Assembly: GCA_025800105.1 (NCBI GenBank)
Contig: JAOXSG010000306.1
Coordinates: 1 to 40,879 of the forward strand
Length of the DNA stretch: 40,879 nucleotides
Source of the DNA: Cohaesibacter sp.
GTDB taxonomy: Bacteria; Pseudomonadota; Alphaproteobacteria; Rhizobiales; Cohaesibacteraceae
Direction: 5' to 3'
The translations under genes were made by a program, and so were the position numbers. Each line of letters begins with the position of its first letter. Positions within the stretch are counted from its first letter, which is position 1. Below, piece after piece: positions 9,830-17,421 of this stretch. The notes under the pieces are model-generated. The model worked only from the letters and a program-made list of their open reading frames with translations, was not told the origin of the DNA and did no database searches.

Positions 9830-11452
9830 TTATTTGGCAGCCGGGTGAACATTTTGGAACAATAGACGCTCATCGCCGCGTTCCGTGATGCTCATGCCCT
9901 TTTTGTGGGCAATGGTGTAATGCTGATAATAAAGCGGGATGACCGGCATTTCCTGGCGGACAAATTCCAGCGCTTTTTTCTCAAATGGGGCGATCTTGTC
10001 TTCATCCCCGGTCAATTGTGCCGTGATCAATTTGTCCAGCTCTGCATTGGAATAGTTGGAACGGTTGCGTTGACCGGCACCGGTCTCCTTGTTTGGCGTT
10101 GCCAGCGTGCGCTGCACCGCAATCAAGGCCCCTTGGGTGTGGCCATAGCCATAGAGCATGACCTGCATATCCTTGGCGCGAACACGCTTGTTGAAAATGC
10201 CCTTGCCCATCACTTCGACTTTGGTTTTGATGCCGATCCGGGTCAGATATTGCCCAATGGCCTGCACCACGCGCGCATCATTGATATAGCGGTCATTGGT
10301 GCCATAAAGGGTCATGCCAAAGCCATTGGGATAGCCTGCTTTTGCCAGCAAATCCTTGGCTTTTTCAGGATCATAGGCAATGTCTTCAGCCCCTTCCAGC
10401 GCTCCTGGCATATAGCGTGGGGAGATTTGGTTTGCCGCTGTCGCATTGCCGCCCATGATGCGTTTGACGATGGCGGCGCGGTCAATGGCATGGGCCACAG
10501 CAAGGCGGACATTCTTGTCTTCAAATGGGTTTTTGCCATTGGTGCCAGTGATATCGGCCTGTGCATCGCCAAAGGTAATCCGCAGATAGATGGGACGCAA
10601 GGAAGGAGCAGAGGTCACCATGAAATCATCGGCCTTTTGCAGCACCTTGATTTCATCGGTGGTTGGATTTTCGATGACATCAAAATCGCCTGCCATCAGG
10701 CCTGCAAGGCGAGCGCCGGAGCTGGAGACGGCATGAACCTTGACTTTTTTCCAGTTGGGAGCGCCGCCCCAATAGTCATTGAAGCCTTCCAGCACAGCAT
10801 CGCCCGTGCCTTTTTTATAGCCGGTCAGTTTGTAAGGGCCAGTACCGACGGCTTTGTCCAGATTGTCGATTTCGGCGCGGCTGGCAAAGCTTTTGACCCC
10901 GCATTTATTATCCAGATCCCATGTGATCTCGCCCGGTGCATCGGCCAGATGTGCTGGCATGACATAGGTATAGAATAATTTTGCCCGCAGATAAGGATAT
11001 GGCTCTTTGGTGATCAATTGCACCGTGTGATCATCGAGCACCTTGATATCCTTGATCGGACGCAGGGATCCGCCAATGATGCCCAATTTTCCATCGCGGG
11101 CAAACATCATGCGGCAAAGGCTATAGACCACATCGCGGGATGTGAAGGGTTTGCCATCGTGAAATTTTACGCCTTTGCGCAAATTCAATTGCAAAATGTT
11201 GGAGGCCAGCCATTCATAGCTTTCTGCCAGACCGGGCTTTAGGTTGGTATAGCCATCATTGAAAAAGAGGCCTTCATAGACATTGAAGCCAAGAGCCGAT
11301 GTTGGTACGCCGCCGCCCTGATAGGGGTCTGCTGACAAGGGCGCGGAATAATAGGCAACATTTAATTCATCCGCTGCATGGCTGATCTGAGCTGCTGCAA
11401 GCATTGTGGTGCTGGCCAGGGCGGCCATGGCGATGTTTGACAATCTGGACAT
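9830..11452 (-). CDS. Periplasmic solute-binding protein, peptide ABC importer (SBP family 5)
   Basis: 540 residues. A Sec signal peptide (MSRLSNIAMAALASTTMLAA...ISHA) should be cut before ADELNVAYYSA. The body has the family-5 pattern: LAESYEWLASNILQLNLRKGVKFHDGKPFTSRDVVYSL near residues 80-115, then GTGPYKLTGYKKG, DVIENPTTDEIKVL, VRLAVAHAIDRAAIVKRIMGG, and PEKAKDLLAKAGYPNG. Such proteins deliver peptides, opines, nickel or other solutes to DppBC-like permeases; the ligand cannot be read from sequence. The ATG at 11452 follows a strong AGGGAGGA site. It lies 46 bases after the N-formylglutamate amidohydrolase-like gene, in the same operon. Confidence 0.92.
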   Translation of the reverse strand: MSRLSNIAMAALASTTMLAAAQISHAADELNVAYYSAPLSADPYQGGGVPTSALGFNVYEGLFFNDGYTNLKPGLAESYEWLASNILQLNLRKGVKFHDGKPFTSRDVVYSLCRMMFARDGKLGIIGGSLRPIKDIKVLDDHTVQLITKEPYPYLRAKLFYTYVMPAHLADAPGEITWDLDNKCGVKSFASRAEIDNLDKAVGTGPYKLTGYKKGTGDAVLEGFNDYWGGAPNWKKVKVHAVSSSGARLAGLMAGDFDVIENPTTDEIKVLQKADDFMVTSAPSLRPIYLRITFGDAQADITGTNGKNPFEDKNVRLAVAHAIDRAAIVKRIMGGNATAANQISPRYMPGALEGAEDIAYDPEKAKDLLAKAGYPNGFGMTLYGTNDRYINDARVVQAIGQYLTRIGIKTKVEVMGKGIFNKRVRAKDMQVMLYGYGHTQGALIAVQRTLATPNKETGAGQRNRSNYSNAELDKLITAQLTGDEDKIAPFEKKALEFVRQEMPVIPLYYQHYTIAHKKGMSITERGDERLLFQNVHPAAK

Positions 11453-11498
11453 TTGTTTTCCTCCCTGAAAACAACAAGTGGTCAAGTGATTGCGCGGA

Positions 11499-12377
11499 TC
11501 AGAGTTGATCGCGCACATAACTGGCAGCGGCTTTGGCAATGATCTGGCAATGCCGTTGCACGCTGTCGAAAGCAGTTCCCTTTTCGCGGGTGTCTTCATT
11601 CATGTAGAAATCGCGGCGAATTTCGATTTGCAGCGCATGTTGATCAATGGATGGCCAGCCATAGCGCAGCATATTTTCGCCCCCTGCATATTGCTCGCCA
11701 TGGCGCACGTCATAGCCAAGATCGCTAAAAGCATCGGCGATGCATTCCACATAGCCCCGTTCGCAGGTCTGGTAATTGCGATGGCCAAGATCAATTTCGG
11801 GGCGTGTTTTGGTGGGGTGTCCCTTATCATCAAAGCCGTGATGGCGCATGGAATGGCAGCCCAGCATATAGACCTTGCCAAAGCGACGGCGTAGCTGCTC
11901 CAGCTCCATGGTCAATGTCTGATGATAGGGAATGAAGCAAAGGCTCAGGCGATTGCGAATTTCATCATCGCTCAGAGGCCGGTCATACATTTTCAGCGGA
12001 TTTTGCGCGATGGTCCAGACAAGGCCCGTGCCCTCTGTGGTTGTGGGCTGTGAGCGGCCATACCATTTGTCACTGAGCAAATCGCGGGCGATATCATGCT
12101 GATGGCGATTGGCATCGAGATAGACACGGGGGAAATTGGCATGTATGCCTGTGATCCCCAAAGCCTGATAATCCTCAAACAGCTCATCCATATAGCTGTC
12201 TGCCCCTGAAATGATCTGCTGGATGGGAACATCTTTGCTGGGGCGGAAGTCTTTTGGATAGCGATTGCCACTATGGGGAAATTCAAAAAGCAGCGGCAAA
12301 AGCTCGCCTTTGGGGTGGCAAACAGATACAGCCGTTGCTGGCGTGAACGCATCTATTTCGTGATAATCAAAAGACAT
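11499..12377 (-). CDS. N-formylglutamate amidohydrolase family protein
   Basis: 292 residues of the HutG-type (FGase) zinc amidohydrolase family. The enzyme named for the family releases formate from N-formyl-L-glutamate in histidine breakdown, but relatives act on other acylated amino acids. Family landmarks are FEFPHSGNRYP near residues 32-41 with candidate zinc ligand His35, DSYMDELFED, FPRVYLDANRHQHDI, MLGCHSMRHHG with the central His, PEIDLGHRN, and the C-terminal LQIEIRRDFYMNE. No hut genes are nearby. It is the first gene of the operon for the peptide-type importer and M81 peptidase, so a role in deacylating the imported compound is likely. It is transcribed divergently from the RraA-like gene. 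Confidence 0.88.
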   Translation of the reverse strand: MSFDYHEIDAFTPATAVSVCHPKGELLPLLFEFPHSGNRYPKDFRPSKDVPIQQIISGADSYMDELFEDYQALGITGIHANFPRVYLDANRHQHDIARDLLSDKWYGRSQPTTTEGTGLVWTIAQNPLKMYDRPLSDDEIRNRLSLCFIPYHQTLTMELEQLRRRFGKVYMLGCHSMRHHGFDDKGHPTKTRPEIDLGHRNYQTCERGYVECIADAFSDLGYDVRHGEQYAGGENMLRYGWPSIDQHALQIEIRRDFYMNEDTREKGTAFDSVQRHCQIIAKAAASYVRDQL

Positions 12378-12489
12378 AAGTCCCGATCTCTGTCTGGTTA
12401 TGCCGGGCTTTTTTTTTCAAGAACCGACGAGGCATTGTTTTGAAACGAGCTTAGTCACAAGCCTTTGAAACAAAAATCCTATGGCGGAT

Positions 12490-12516
12490 TTCGATAAAGC
12501 CATCGAATTTTTCGAT
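12490..12516. promoter_or_regulatory. Candidate regulator-binding site between divergent catabolic genes
   Basis: Three half-sites of one motif occur in a row: TTCGAT at 12490-12495, ATCGAA at 12502-12507 and TTCGAT at 12511-12516. They form two overlapping perfect inverted repeats, with 6-base and 3-base spacers. The site lies in the 203-base divergent gap between the N-formylglutamate amidohydrolase-like operon and the RraA-like operon, where a shared regulator would bind. The nearby LysR gene is the obvious candidate, but this is inferred. Confidence 0.5.
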
Positions 12517-12580
12517 AGCCTTGAGCAGAGGCTTTTAGGCGCTTTAATGGGGCGATCTTTTCCTATGGACTGTCTGTGTT

Positions 12581-13270
12581 ATGATCCTGATAAATCCCAT
12601 GCCCGCCCCTGCTGATCCTTGCTTGATTGAGCGCTTGAAACAGGTTGATACGGCGACCATTGGCCACTTCATCATGCAAGGGGCGATGGAGCCGTCTCTG
12701 CGTCCGGTCAATCCGAACTTGAAACTGGCAGGACGGGCTGTGACGCTGTTTTTGCCAGATCTCGATAGCGCTTTGCTGCATCATGCTACCGGCCTTTTGC
12801 GCCCCGGTGATGTTCTGGTCATTGATCGCGGAGAAGATCATCGCCATGCCTGTATCGGTGGTGGGGTTGGCCTTGCCATTGAACAAAGTGCAGGCAATGG
12901 GGCGGTTGTGGATGGTCCTTGCACGGATTTGAACGAAGTGCTGGCGCTGGAACTGCCCCTTTGGTGCCGTGGGGTCAGCCCCATCACAACGCGCAATCTT
13001 GGCACGCAAGGGCAAATGAATGTGCCTATCACCTGTGGCGGTGTCTGTGTGCGACCCGGAGATTTGATACTGGCTGATGACAGCGGCGTTTTGTGCCTTG
13101 ATCCTTTAGAGGCTGAGGAGTTGATCGAGCGGGCTGAGGTGAAGGAGAGCCGCTCCGAGCGTCTGCAAGCCGCCCTTAAGTCCGGCCAAAAAATGGGCGA
13201 CTATACCGGTGCCAGCCAGAAAATCTTGCAAACGTTGCAAGCTCAACGCGATGCTGGTGCTGCGGAATGA
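12581..13270 (+). CDS. RraA / HMG aldolase superfamily protein
   Basis: 229 residues of the RraA-like fold, shared by 4-hydroxy-4-methyl-2-oxoglutarate aldolase, oxaloacetate decarboxylase-type enzymes and the RNase E regulator RraA. Visible are DTATIGHFIMQG at the N terminus, GRAVTLFLPDLDS, LRPGDVLVID, GGGVGLAIEQSAGNGAVVDG (the substrate-binding glycine loop) and VRPGDLILADDSGVLCL. The usual catalytic Arg-Asp pair after the VVDG segment reads Thr115-Asp116 here (DGPCTD), so the arginine that normally binds the oxo-acid is missing. An in-frame ATG at 12599 is an alternative start; neither has a clear ribosome site. The stop overlaps the creatininase-family start by four bases. Confidence 0.85.
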   Translation: MILINPMPAPADPCLIERLKQVDTATIGHFIMQGAMEPSLRPVNPNLKLAGRAVTLFLPDLDSALLHHATGLLRPGDVLVIDRGEDHRHACIGGGVGLAIEQSAGNGAVVDGPCTDLNEVLALELPLWCRGVSPITTRNLGTQGQMNVPITCGGVCVRPGDLILADDSGVLCLDPLEAEELIERAEVKESRSERLQAALKSGQKMGDYTGASQKILQTLQAQRDAGAAE

Positions 13271-14046
13271 AAAAAGTCAGACTTGCCGATATGACGCGGG
13301 TGGAATTTGCTGAAGAGCAAAAGAATGATCCCGTTATTCTCATTCCTTTGGGATCTATTGAACAGCACGGTCCGGCCTGTCCGATGGGGGATTTTATTCT
13401 GGCTGATAAGCTGGCGGAACGGATTGCCAGAGAAACGGGAGCCTTGTGCGCACCGACCCTGCCCTTTGGGCATGCTGATTATTTCCATGCGGTGCCGGGT
13501 GGTGTTGCGCTGCGGGCGGAGACGTTTCGCTCTGTTTTGCGTGATATTTGTGAGAATTTTCTGGAACATGGTTTGACGCGGCTGGTGATCATCAACGGCC
13601 ATGGCGGCAACAAGCCGCTTATTTTGGAGACTTTGCGGGATTTACGGCGCGAATGGGATGTCATCCTGCCTTCCATCTCTCTTTGGGGGAATATTCCGCT
13701 TGATGTCTGGGGCGAGGCTTGCCCGGATCTGGGCAAAGCGCAATTTGGCCATGGTGCGGAACCTGTTGCCTCGCTTTATATGCGACATGCGCCGGAATTG
13801 ATGCGGCTGGATCTGGCGCAAGATTTTGATGGCAAGAAAGCCTATCGTTGTTTCCCGGCTATTGGCGTTGGTGGTGCATCTTATCGCGATCTTGCCATTC
13901 AGTTGCCAATGAATATTGATGACGTCAATGATGATGGCCTGACGGGCGGCTCGCTGGCTGGGGCTTGTGCTGAGCGCGGAGAGGTGTTTGAAGCGGCCTT
14001 GACTGCGCGAATTGCTGCCTTCATTGCTGATTTTTATCAGCTATAA
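13267..14046 (+). CDS. Creatininase family amidohydrolase
   Basis: 259 residues of the binuclear-metal creatininase family, which includes creatinine amidohydrolase, formamide hydrolases of riboflavin/F420 synthesis and mycofactocin peptidases. Metal-site landmarks are present: GSIEQHG with Glu32 and His34, MGDF with Asp42, INGHGGN at 109-115 with His112, and GHGAEP with Glu165. The segment LPFGHADYFHAVPGGVAL lines the active site. It overlaps the RraA-like gene by four bases (ATGA), so the two are translationally coupled. Its position opposite the peptide-importer operon suggests hydrolysis of a cyclic amide or N-substituted amide in the same pathway. The exact substrate is unknown. Confidence 0.88.
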   Translation: MKKVRLADMTRVEFAEEQKNDPVILIPLGSIEQHGPACPMGDFILADKLAERIARETGALCAPTLPFGHADYFHAVPGGVALRAETFRSVLRDICENFLEHGLTRLVIINGHGGNKPLILETLRDLRREWDVILPSISLWGNIPLDVWGEACPDLGKAQFGHGAEPVASLYMRHAPELMRLDLAQDFDGKKAYRCFPAIGVGGASYRDLAIQLPMNIDDVNDDGLTGGSLAGACAERGEVFEAALTARIAAFIADFYQL

Positions 14047-14065
14047 GCAATAATCAGCTGCCTGA

Positions 14066-15037
14066 TCAGCTGTCTTGCGGTTGCCCCTCGTCAGGTTCGA
14101 TGATTTCGACCCAAGGCCCTGCAAAGGGGCGAATGGTTTCCAGCATGGCCTGATGCAAATTGTGCTCCAGATCTGTGCCCTTGACCCAATTGGCCAATAA
14201 GAGTTTGAGGGTGCGGATATCGTCAAGCTCTGCAATGGGGCGGAAACACAGATGCGGATGGGCTTTGCAAAAGGCTTCAGCGAAGCAGGAATTTCCCCGG
14301 CCCAATGCCCCATAAATATCCAGCATTTCGGCAATCAGATTGGTGCCTGCACTCACCACCTGTTCTGTGCAATGCACATTCATGGATTGAAACAGATCCT
14401 TATAGCGTTTGAGCAAAGGGCTGCGGCGATTTTGAGTAACCAGTGTGCGGCCATGGAAATCTGACAGGCTCACGACCTCTTTTTGGGCAAGAGGGTCGGC
14501 CTTGGACAAGATACAGACATGATGGGTGGTTGCCAGTGGGATGGCATAATGGCCGCTGCCTTCATGCTGCAAGGCTGTGAAACCGATATCCAGCTTTCCC
14601 TGTTCCAGTCCCTCCAGCGTGTTGTCAAAGCTCAAAGTCTCGATCTGGAACCGGATCAAGGGATCACGTTGATGAAGCTGGCGCAGAAAAGCTGGCATCA
14701 ACGTGTCTGTATAGCCATGGGGGCATCCCAATTTCAGGCGACTGCCATAGGGGAAATGCGGGCGATTGAACTGGGCCTCAATATGCATGATCTGATTGAG
14801 CAGCAGATCAACTTCCTTATACAGATCCAGCGCCCGGCTTGTCGGGCTGACCCGGCCATTGGCACGAATGAACAATTGGGTGCCGGCATTTTCTTCCAAT
14901 TTGCCAATCAGATAGCTGACCGAGGATTGCTGCATCTGCATAAGCTCGGCGGCTTTGGAAATGCTTCCCGTATCAATCGTATTCTTGAAGGCTTCAAGAT
15001 ATTTCAAACGGGTGATGACTTCTCTTTTGTTCACCAT
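14066..15037 (-). CDS. LysR family transcriptional regulator (NocR/OccR-like)
   Basis: 323 residues. The N-terminal winged helix-turn-helix spans roughly residues 8-65 (YLEAFKNTIDTGSISKAAEL, QSSVSYLIGKLEE), followed by the linker and an effector-binding domain (SRLKLGCPHGYTDTLMPAFL, KLDIGFTALQHEG). The segment LDLYKEVDLLLNQI after the helix-turn-helix resembles opine/amino-acid regulators such as OccR and NocR. A GTG four codons upstream (15049) is another start. It is convergent with the creatininase gene 19 bases away and divergent from the LysE-type exporter. It could control either; the OccR-like flavour favours the catabolic cluster. Confidence 0.85.
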   Translation of the reverse strand: MVNKREVITRLKYLEAFKNTIDTGSISKAAELMQMQQSSVSYLIGKLEENAGTQLFIRANGRVSPTSRALDLYKEVDLLLNQIMHIEAQFNRPHFPYGSRLKLGCPHGYTDTLMPAFLRQLHQRDPLIRFQIETLSFDNTLEGLEQGKLDIGFTALQHEGSGHYAIPLATTHHVCILSKADPLAQKEVVSLSDFHGRTLVTQNRRSPLLKRYKDLFQSMNVHCTEQVVSAGTNLIAEMLDIYGALGRGNSCFAEAFCKAHPHLCFRPIAELDDIRTLKLLLANWVKGTDLEHNLHQAMLETIRPFAGPWVEIIEPDEGQPQDS

Positions 15038-15103
15038 TGTCTGTGGCACGCCTATGTCAGATTTGTGGGCTCTTTGCTATCCAATCTTATAGCATCGACA
15101 GCT

Positions 15104-15128
15104 TATGGCAAAAATGGCCTAGGCCATA
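15104..15128. promoter_or_regulatory. Palindromic site upstream of LysR and exporter genes
   Basis: A perfect 14-base palindrome, ATGGCCTAGGCCAT, at 15114-15127 lies inside a wider inverted repeat, TATGGC at 15104-15109 and GCCATA at 15123-15128. The position is between the divergent LysR and LysE-type genes, where autoregulatory or target binding is expected. No binding evidence exists. Confidence 0.4.
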
Positions 15129-15253
15129 GACTCATAAATGTGATGGATTGCTGTCTATAAAATCCAGTTGTATCATGTCTTGCACAGATACAGGCAAGGC
15201 TTTAAAAGGATAGAAAGCCCGCCTTTTTCTCTCTTGTTCCGATTGCCTTTTTC

Positions 15254-15877
15254 ATGACAGCTTTTAGTTATTTTGAGCCCGCCCTTACCGGTTTTTTTCT
15301 TGGGGCTTCCCTGATCATTGCCATTGGGGCGCAAAATGCCTTTGTTCTGCGCCTTGGATTGCAACGTCAGCATGTTTTTGCCGTGGCTCTGGTTTGCGCC
15401 CTGTCTGATGCCTTGCTGATTTTGGCCGGGGTTGCCGGGATGGGCGCTTTGGTCAAACGCTATGAGATTGTGCTGCAACTCATCACTTGGGGCGGGTTTG
15501 CCTTTTTGTTTGTCTATGGATTGCAAGCCTTTTTGCGGGCAATGAAGAAAGAGCATATGGATGCGGTTAAAGGCGAGCAGATGAGCCTGAAAAAAGCCTT
15601 GCTCACGGTTCTGGCCTTTACCTATCTCAATCCTCATGTCTATCTCGACACTGTGGTGTTGGTGGGTGGCTTGTCAGCCCAGTGGCAAGGGGCTGCTCAA
15701 GGGGCTTTTGCCTTTGGGGCCGTTTCAGCAAGCTTTGTGTGGTTTTTCTCGCTTGGCTATGGGGCGCGCATTTTAACACCCATTTTTGAAAAACCGATCG
15801 CCTGGCGCGTGTTGGATATTCTGATCGGCTGCATCATGTGGTTGCTGGCCCTGTCGCTGATTTTTAGCGACTTTTAG
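15254..15877 (+). CDS. LysE/ArgO family amino-acid exporter
   Basis: 207 residues with about six membrane segments. The first carries SLIIAIGAQNAFVLRLGLQRQH, the LysE-family signature (GxxxxxxGPQNAFVxxQG type). A charged cytoplasmic loop (FLRAMKKEHMDAVKGEQMSLKKA) precedes segment four, which has the typical TYLNPHVYLD motif. ArgO and LysE expel excess arginine or lysine across the inner membrane; this sequence groups with that branch of the LysE/RhtB superfamily. It is divergent from the LysR gene, as in classical lysE-lysG and argO-argP pairs, although that LysR does not look ArgP-like. A strong hairpin lies about 50 bases downstream. Confidence 0.87.
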   Translation: MTAFSYFEPALTGFFLGASLIIAIGAQNAFVLRLGLQRQHVFAVALVCALSDALLILAGVAGMGALVKRYEIVLQLITWGGFAFLFVYGLQAFLRAMKKEHMDAVKGEQMSLKKALLTVLAFTYLNPHVYLDTVVLVGGLSAQWQGAAQGAFAFGAVSASFVWFFSLGYGARILTPIFEKPIAWRVLDILIGCIMWLLALSLIFSDF

Positions 15878-15924
15878 ATTAGGGGCATGCATTCCTTTTA
15901 AAGGCCTAATTAAAGGCTCTGTGA

Positions 15925-15968
15925 ATATCAAAAGGCTTTTTCCATAACTGGAAAAAGCCTTTTGATAT
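15925..15968. terminator. Perfect 20-bp hairpin downstream of the LysE-type exporter
   Basis: Arms 15925-15944 and 15949-15968 are perfectly complementary over 20 bases with a four-base loop (taac). There is no long T run after the stem, although the stem itself holds AAAA and TTTT blocks. It sits between the exporter stop and the small minus-strand ORF, so a bidirectional terminator is the simplest reading. A stand-alone repeat is the alternative. Confidence 0.6.
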
Positions 15969-15997
15969 GGGTCACAAAGACTGGTTTTGAAACCAGA

Positions 15998-16186
15998 TTA
16001 ATCTGTCATGACTTCTTCAGACAATGTCAGATAATCCGCTTTCTTCTTGGCTGCCTTTTTCTTGGACGCACAAGAGATTGCAGCCGCTACGGACTGAATA
16101 CCAATGGTGTGATATTGCTTTTCCAGCATATCCTCATTTGCTGGGGTCGAGGCTTTGGGTGCTTGATTAGCAGTTTGCGCAGACAT
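15998..16186 (-). CDS. Small hypothetical protein, 62 residues
   Basis: Unrecognised small basic protein. It has a polar Ala/Thr/Pro/Asn N terminus (MSAQTANQAPKAS), a central GIQSVAAAISCASKKKAAKKK segment with a lysine cluster, and an acidic tail (LSEEVMTD). AGTGAG stands about six bases ahead of the ATG; a GTG three codons further upstream is also in frame. No shadow gene explains the frame, and the composition is protein-like, which is why it is kept. Two tandem hairpins (16232-16268) lie upstream. Function unknown. Confidence 0.45.
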   Translation of the reverse strand: MSAQTANQAPKASTPANEDMLEKQYHTIGIQSVAAAISCASKKKAAKKKADYLTLSEEVMTD

Positions 16187-16582
16187 CGCTTTCACTCACT
16201 TTACATATTGCACGAACAGATATCATAAGGCCTGAATTTGGCAGAATTCAGATTGGCATCTGCCAATCCCTCATTCCAGACTTTTTTAATTTTTTGCCTT
16301 CTATCTGTTCTTCTCAGGTAACCATAAACTTCCCTGTAGCAAAAGCCTTTATTTGAGTTTGAACAATTTTATTTAAATTTTTCCCTAATTTTTTTTCAGA
16401 AAAGTTCCCTTAAGTGGGTATTTTTGAAATATAATTATAAGCAATTCTAATAATGCTATAAGTTTTGCATTTTTTAGCGGCTTTTCATTATGTGTGAATA
16501 ACTGAAACTAAAGTGCTTTTTCTCAAGAGCTGCACTTTTTGCATCTGCTTATGAGTCGTTTCGATGATCACTGAATGCCCGA
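16187..16582. other. AT-rich intergenic region with several hairpins
   Basis: About 400 bases without a gene. It holds two adjoining perfect hairpins: CTGAATT/AATTCAG (16232-16251) and GATTGGCA/TGCCAATC (16251-16268, two-base loop). The 16330-16470 stretch is strongly AT-rich with several T runs. A further hairpin, AAAGTGC/GCACTTT, spans 16510-16538 and may terminate the TetR transcript. The adjoining pair lies where the leader of the small ORF mRNA would be. No tRNA or recognisable riboswitch was seen. Confidence 0.5.
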
Positions 16583-17200
16583 TCAGGGTTTTAAGAACTG
16601 GCTCAATAGTAAATGCGCCTCGCGCTGGATCCGTTCTATGACAATCGGATCTTTGACCATTTCCTTTTGTCCGGCATCAGAGCGCATGAATAGCGGGAAA
16701 AGCGTGATGCCCATTCGAAAAGATAGAAACAGATCTGCCGGTATATGCCGCACCGTTCCCTCAACCGCTCCGCGATTGATCATGTCGCCGACAATGACAA
16801 GCACTTCCTGAATTTTAGAACTGCATCGATTGAAGATCGAATATTCGAAAGGGGCAGGAAAATCGGCCAGCAAAAGACGCGCATAGCCGCGATGGGTCAC
16901 ATAAAATTCTATAGTTCTATCGGCGCTGGCCATCAGACCTTCCATGGGGGGCATGGTTTTGATCTCGTGATAAATGATCAATAATTCATCCATCAAACGA
17001 TCGGCCAATGCTTCCAGTACTTCTTTGCGGCCTGCAAAATGGGCATAGATAGAGGGCAGCTGAACGCCCACCTGCTCTGCAACATCTTTCAGTTTCAGAC
17101 CTTCCACGCCTTTTCTGGCAATTTCCTGTTCCGCAATGTCCAGTATCAAATCGCGCGTGCTGCGATTTTCATGCGTAAAATTCTTTCGTTTTGATGTCAT
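16583..17200 (-). CDS. TetR/AcrR family transcriptional regulator
   Basis: 205 residues. The N-terminal three-helix DNA-binding domain spans about 15-62 (RDLILDIAEQEIARKGVEGL, KDVAEQVGVQLPSIYAHF, GRKEVLEAL). The C-terminal ligand-binding domain is not assignable to a subfamily by eye. It is followed downstream in the same orientation by the small ORF and preceded by acuI, also in the same orientation but 221 bases away, so it probably has its own promoter. A palindrome, ATAGT-tgcc-ACTAT, at 17233-17246 lies just upstream and could be an autoregulatory site. Confidence 0.85.
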   Translation of the reverse strand: MTSKRKNFTHENRSTRDLILDIAEQEIARKGVEGLKLKDVAEQVGVQLPSIYAHFAGRKEVLEALADRLMDELLIIYHEIKTMPPMEGLMASADRTIEFYVTHRGYARLLLADFPAPFEYSIFNRCSSKIQEVLVIVGDMINRGAVEGTVRHIPADLFLSFRMGITLFPLFMRSDAGQKEMVKDPIVIERIQREAHLLLSQFLKP

Positions 17201-17232
17201 ATGCCACAGCGCCTTGAAGCTTATCTTTTAAT

Positions 17233-17246
17233 ATAGTTGCCACTAT
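17233..17246. promoter_or_regulatory. Candidate TetR-type operator upstream of tetR gene
   Basis: Inverted repeat ATAGT-N4-ACTAT located 33-46 bases before the TetR gene start. The size and position fit an autoregulatory operator. It differs in sequence from the CAAAC/GTTTG palindrome upstream of acuI. Confidence 0.35.
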
Positions 17247-17371
17247 TGCGGATCAGGCAAGGCATATCAATAGATAGAAATGTCGGTTTCCTGCTTCTTT
17301 TGTATTCTTCTGAATAAAATGGCATTTCTCTTATTCTTGATTGTATTTATCACATTTAAACATCGCGATAA

Positions 17372-17407
17372 CCTGACCCAATTCCAAGATCATGACTTTG
17401 GGTCAGG
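17372..17407 (-). terminator. Hairpin downstream of acuI
   Basis: Ten-base perfect arms, CCTGACCCAA (17372-17381) and TTGGGTCAGG (17398-17407), with a 16-base loop, begin 15 bases after the acuI stop. There is no strong T run in the direction of transcription, so termination is only likely, not certain. Confidence 0.4.
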
Positions 17408-17421
17408 CGCATCAGTCTCTT

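Noticed and set aside
9905..10978. 357-codon plus-strand frame opposite the solute-binding protein
   Set aside because: The minus-strand protein matches a well-known family along its full length; the opposite frame has no recognisable domain.
14055..14072. CAGCTG-N6-CAGCTG between the creatininase and LysR genes
   Set aside because: Only a short hairpin and it overlaps the LysR stop; too weak to call a terminator.
3568..15145. Identical 15-mer CTCATAAATGTGATG at 3568-3582 and 15131-15145, both in intergenic regions
   Set aside because: About one such match is expected by chance in a window of this size, and the surrounding bases do not align.
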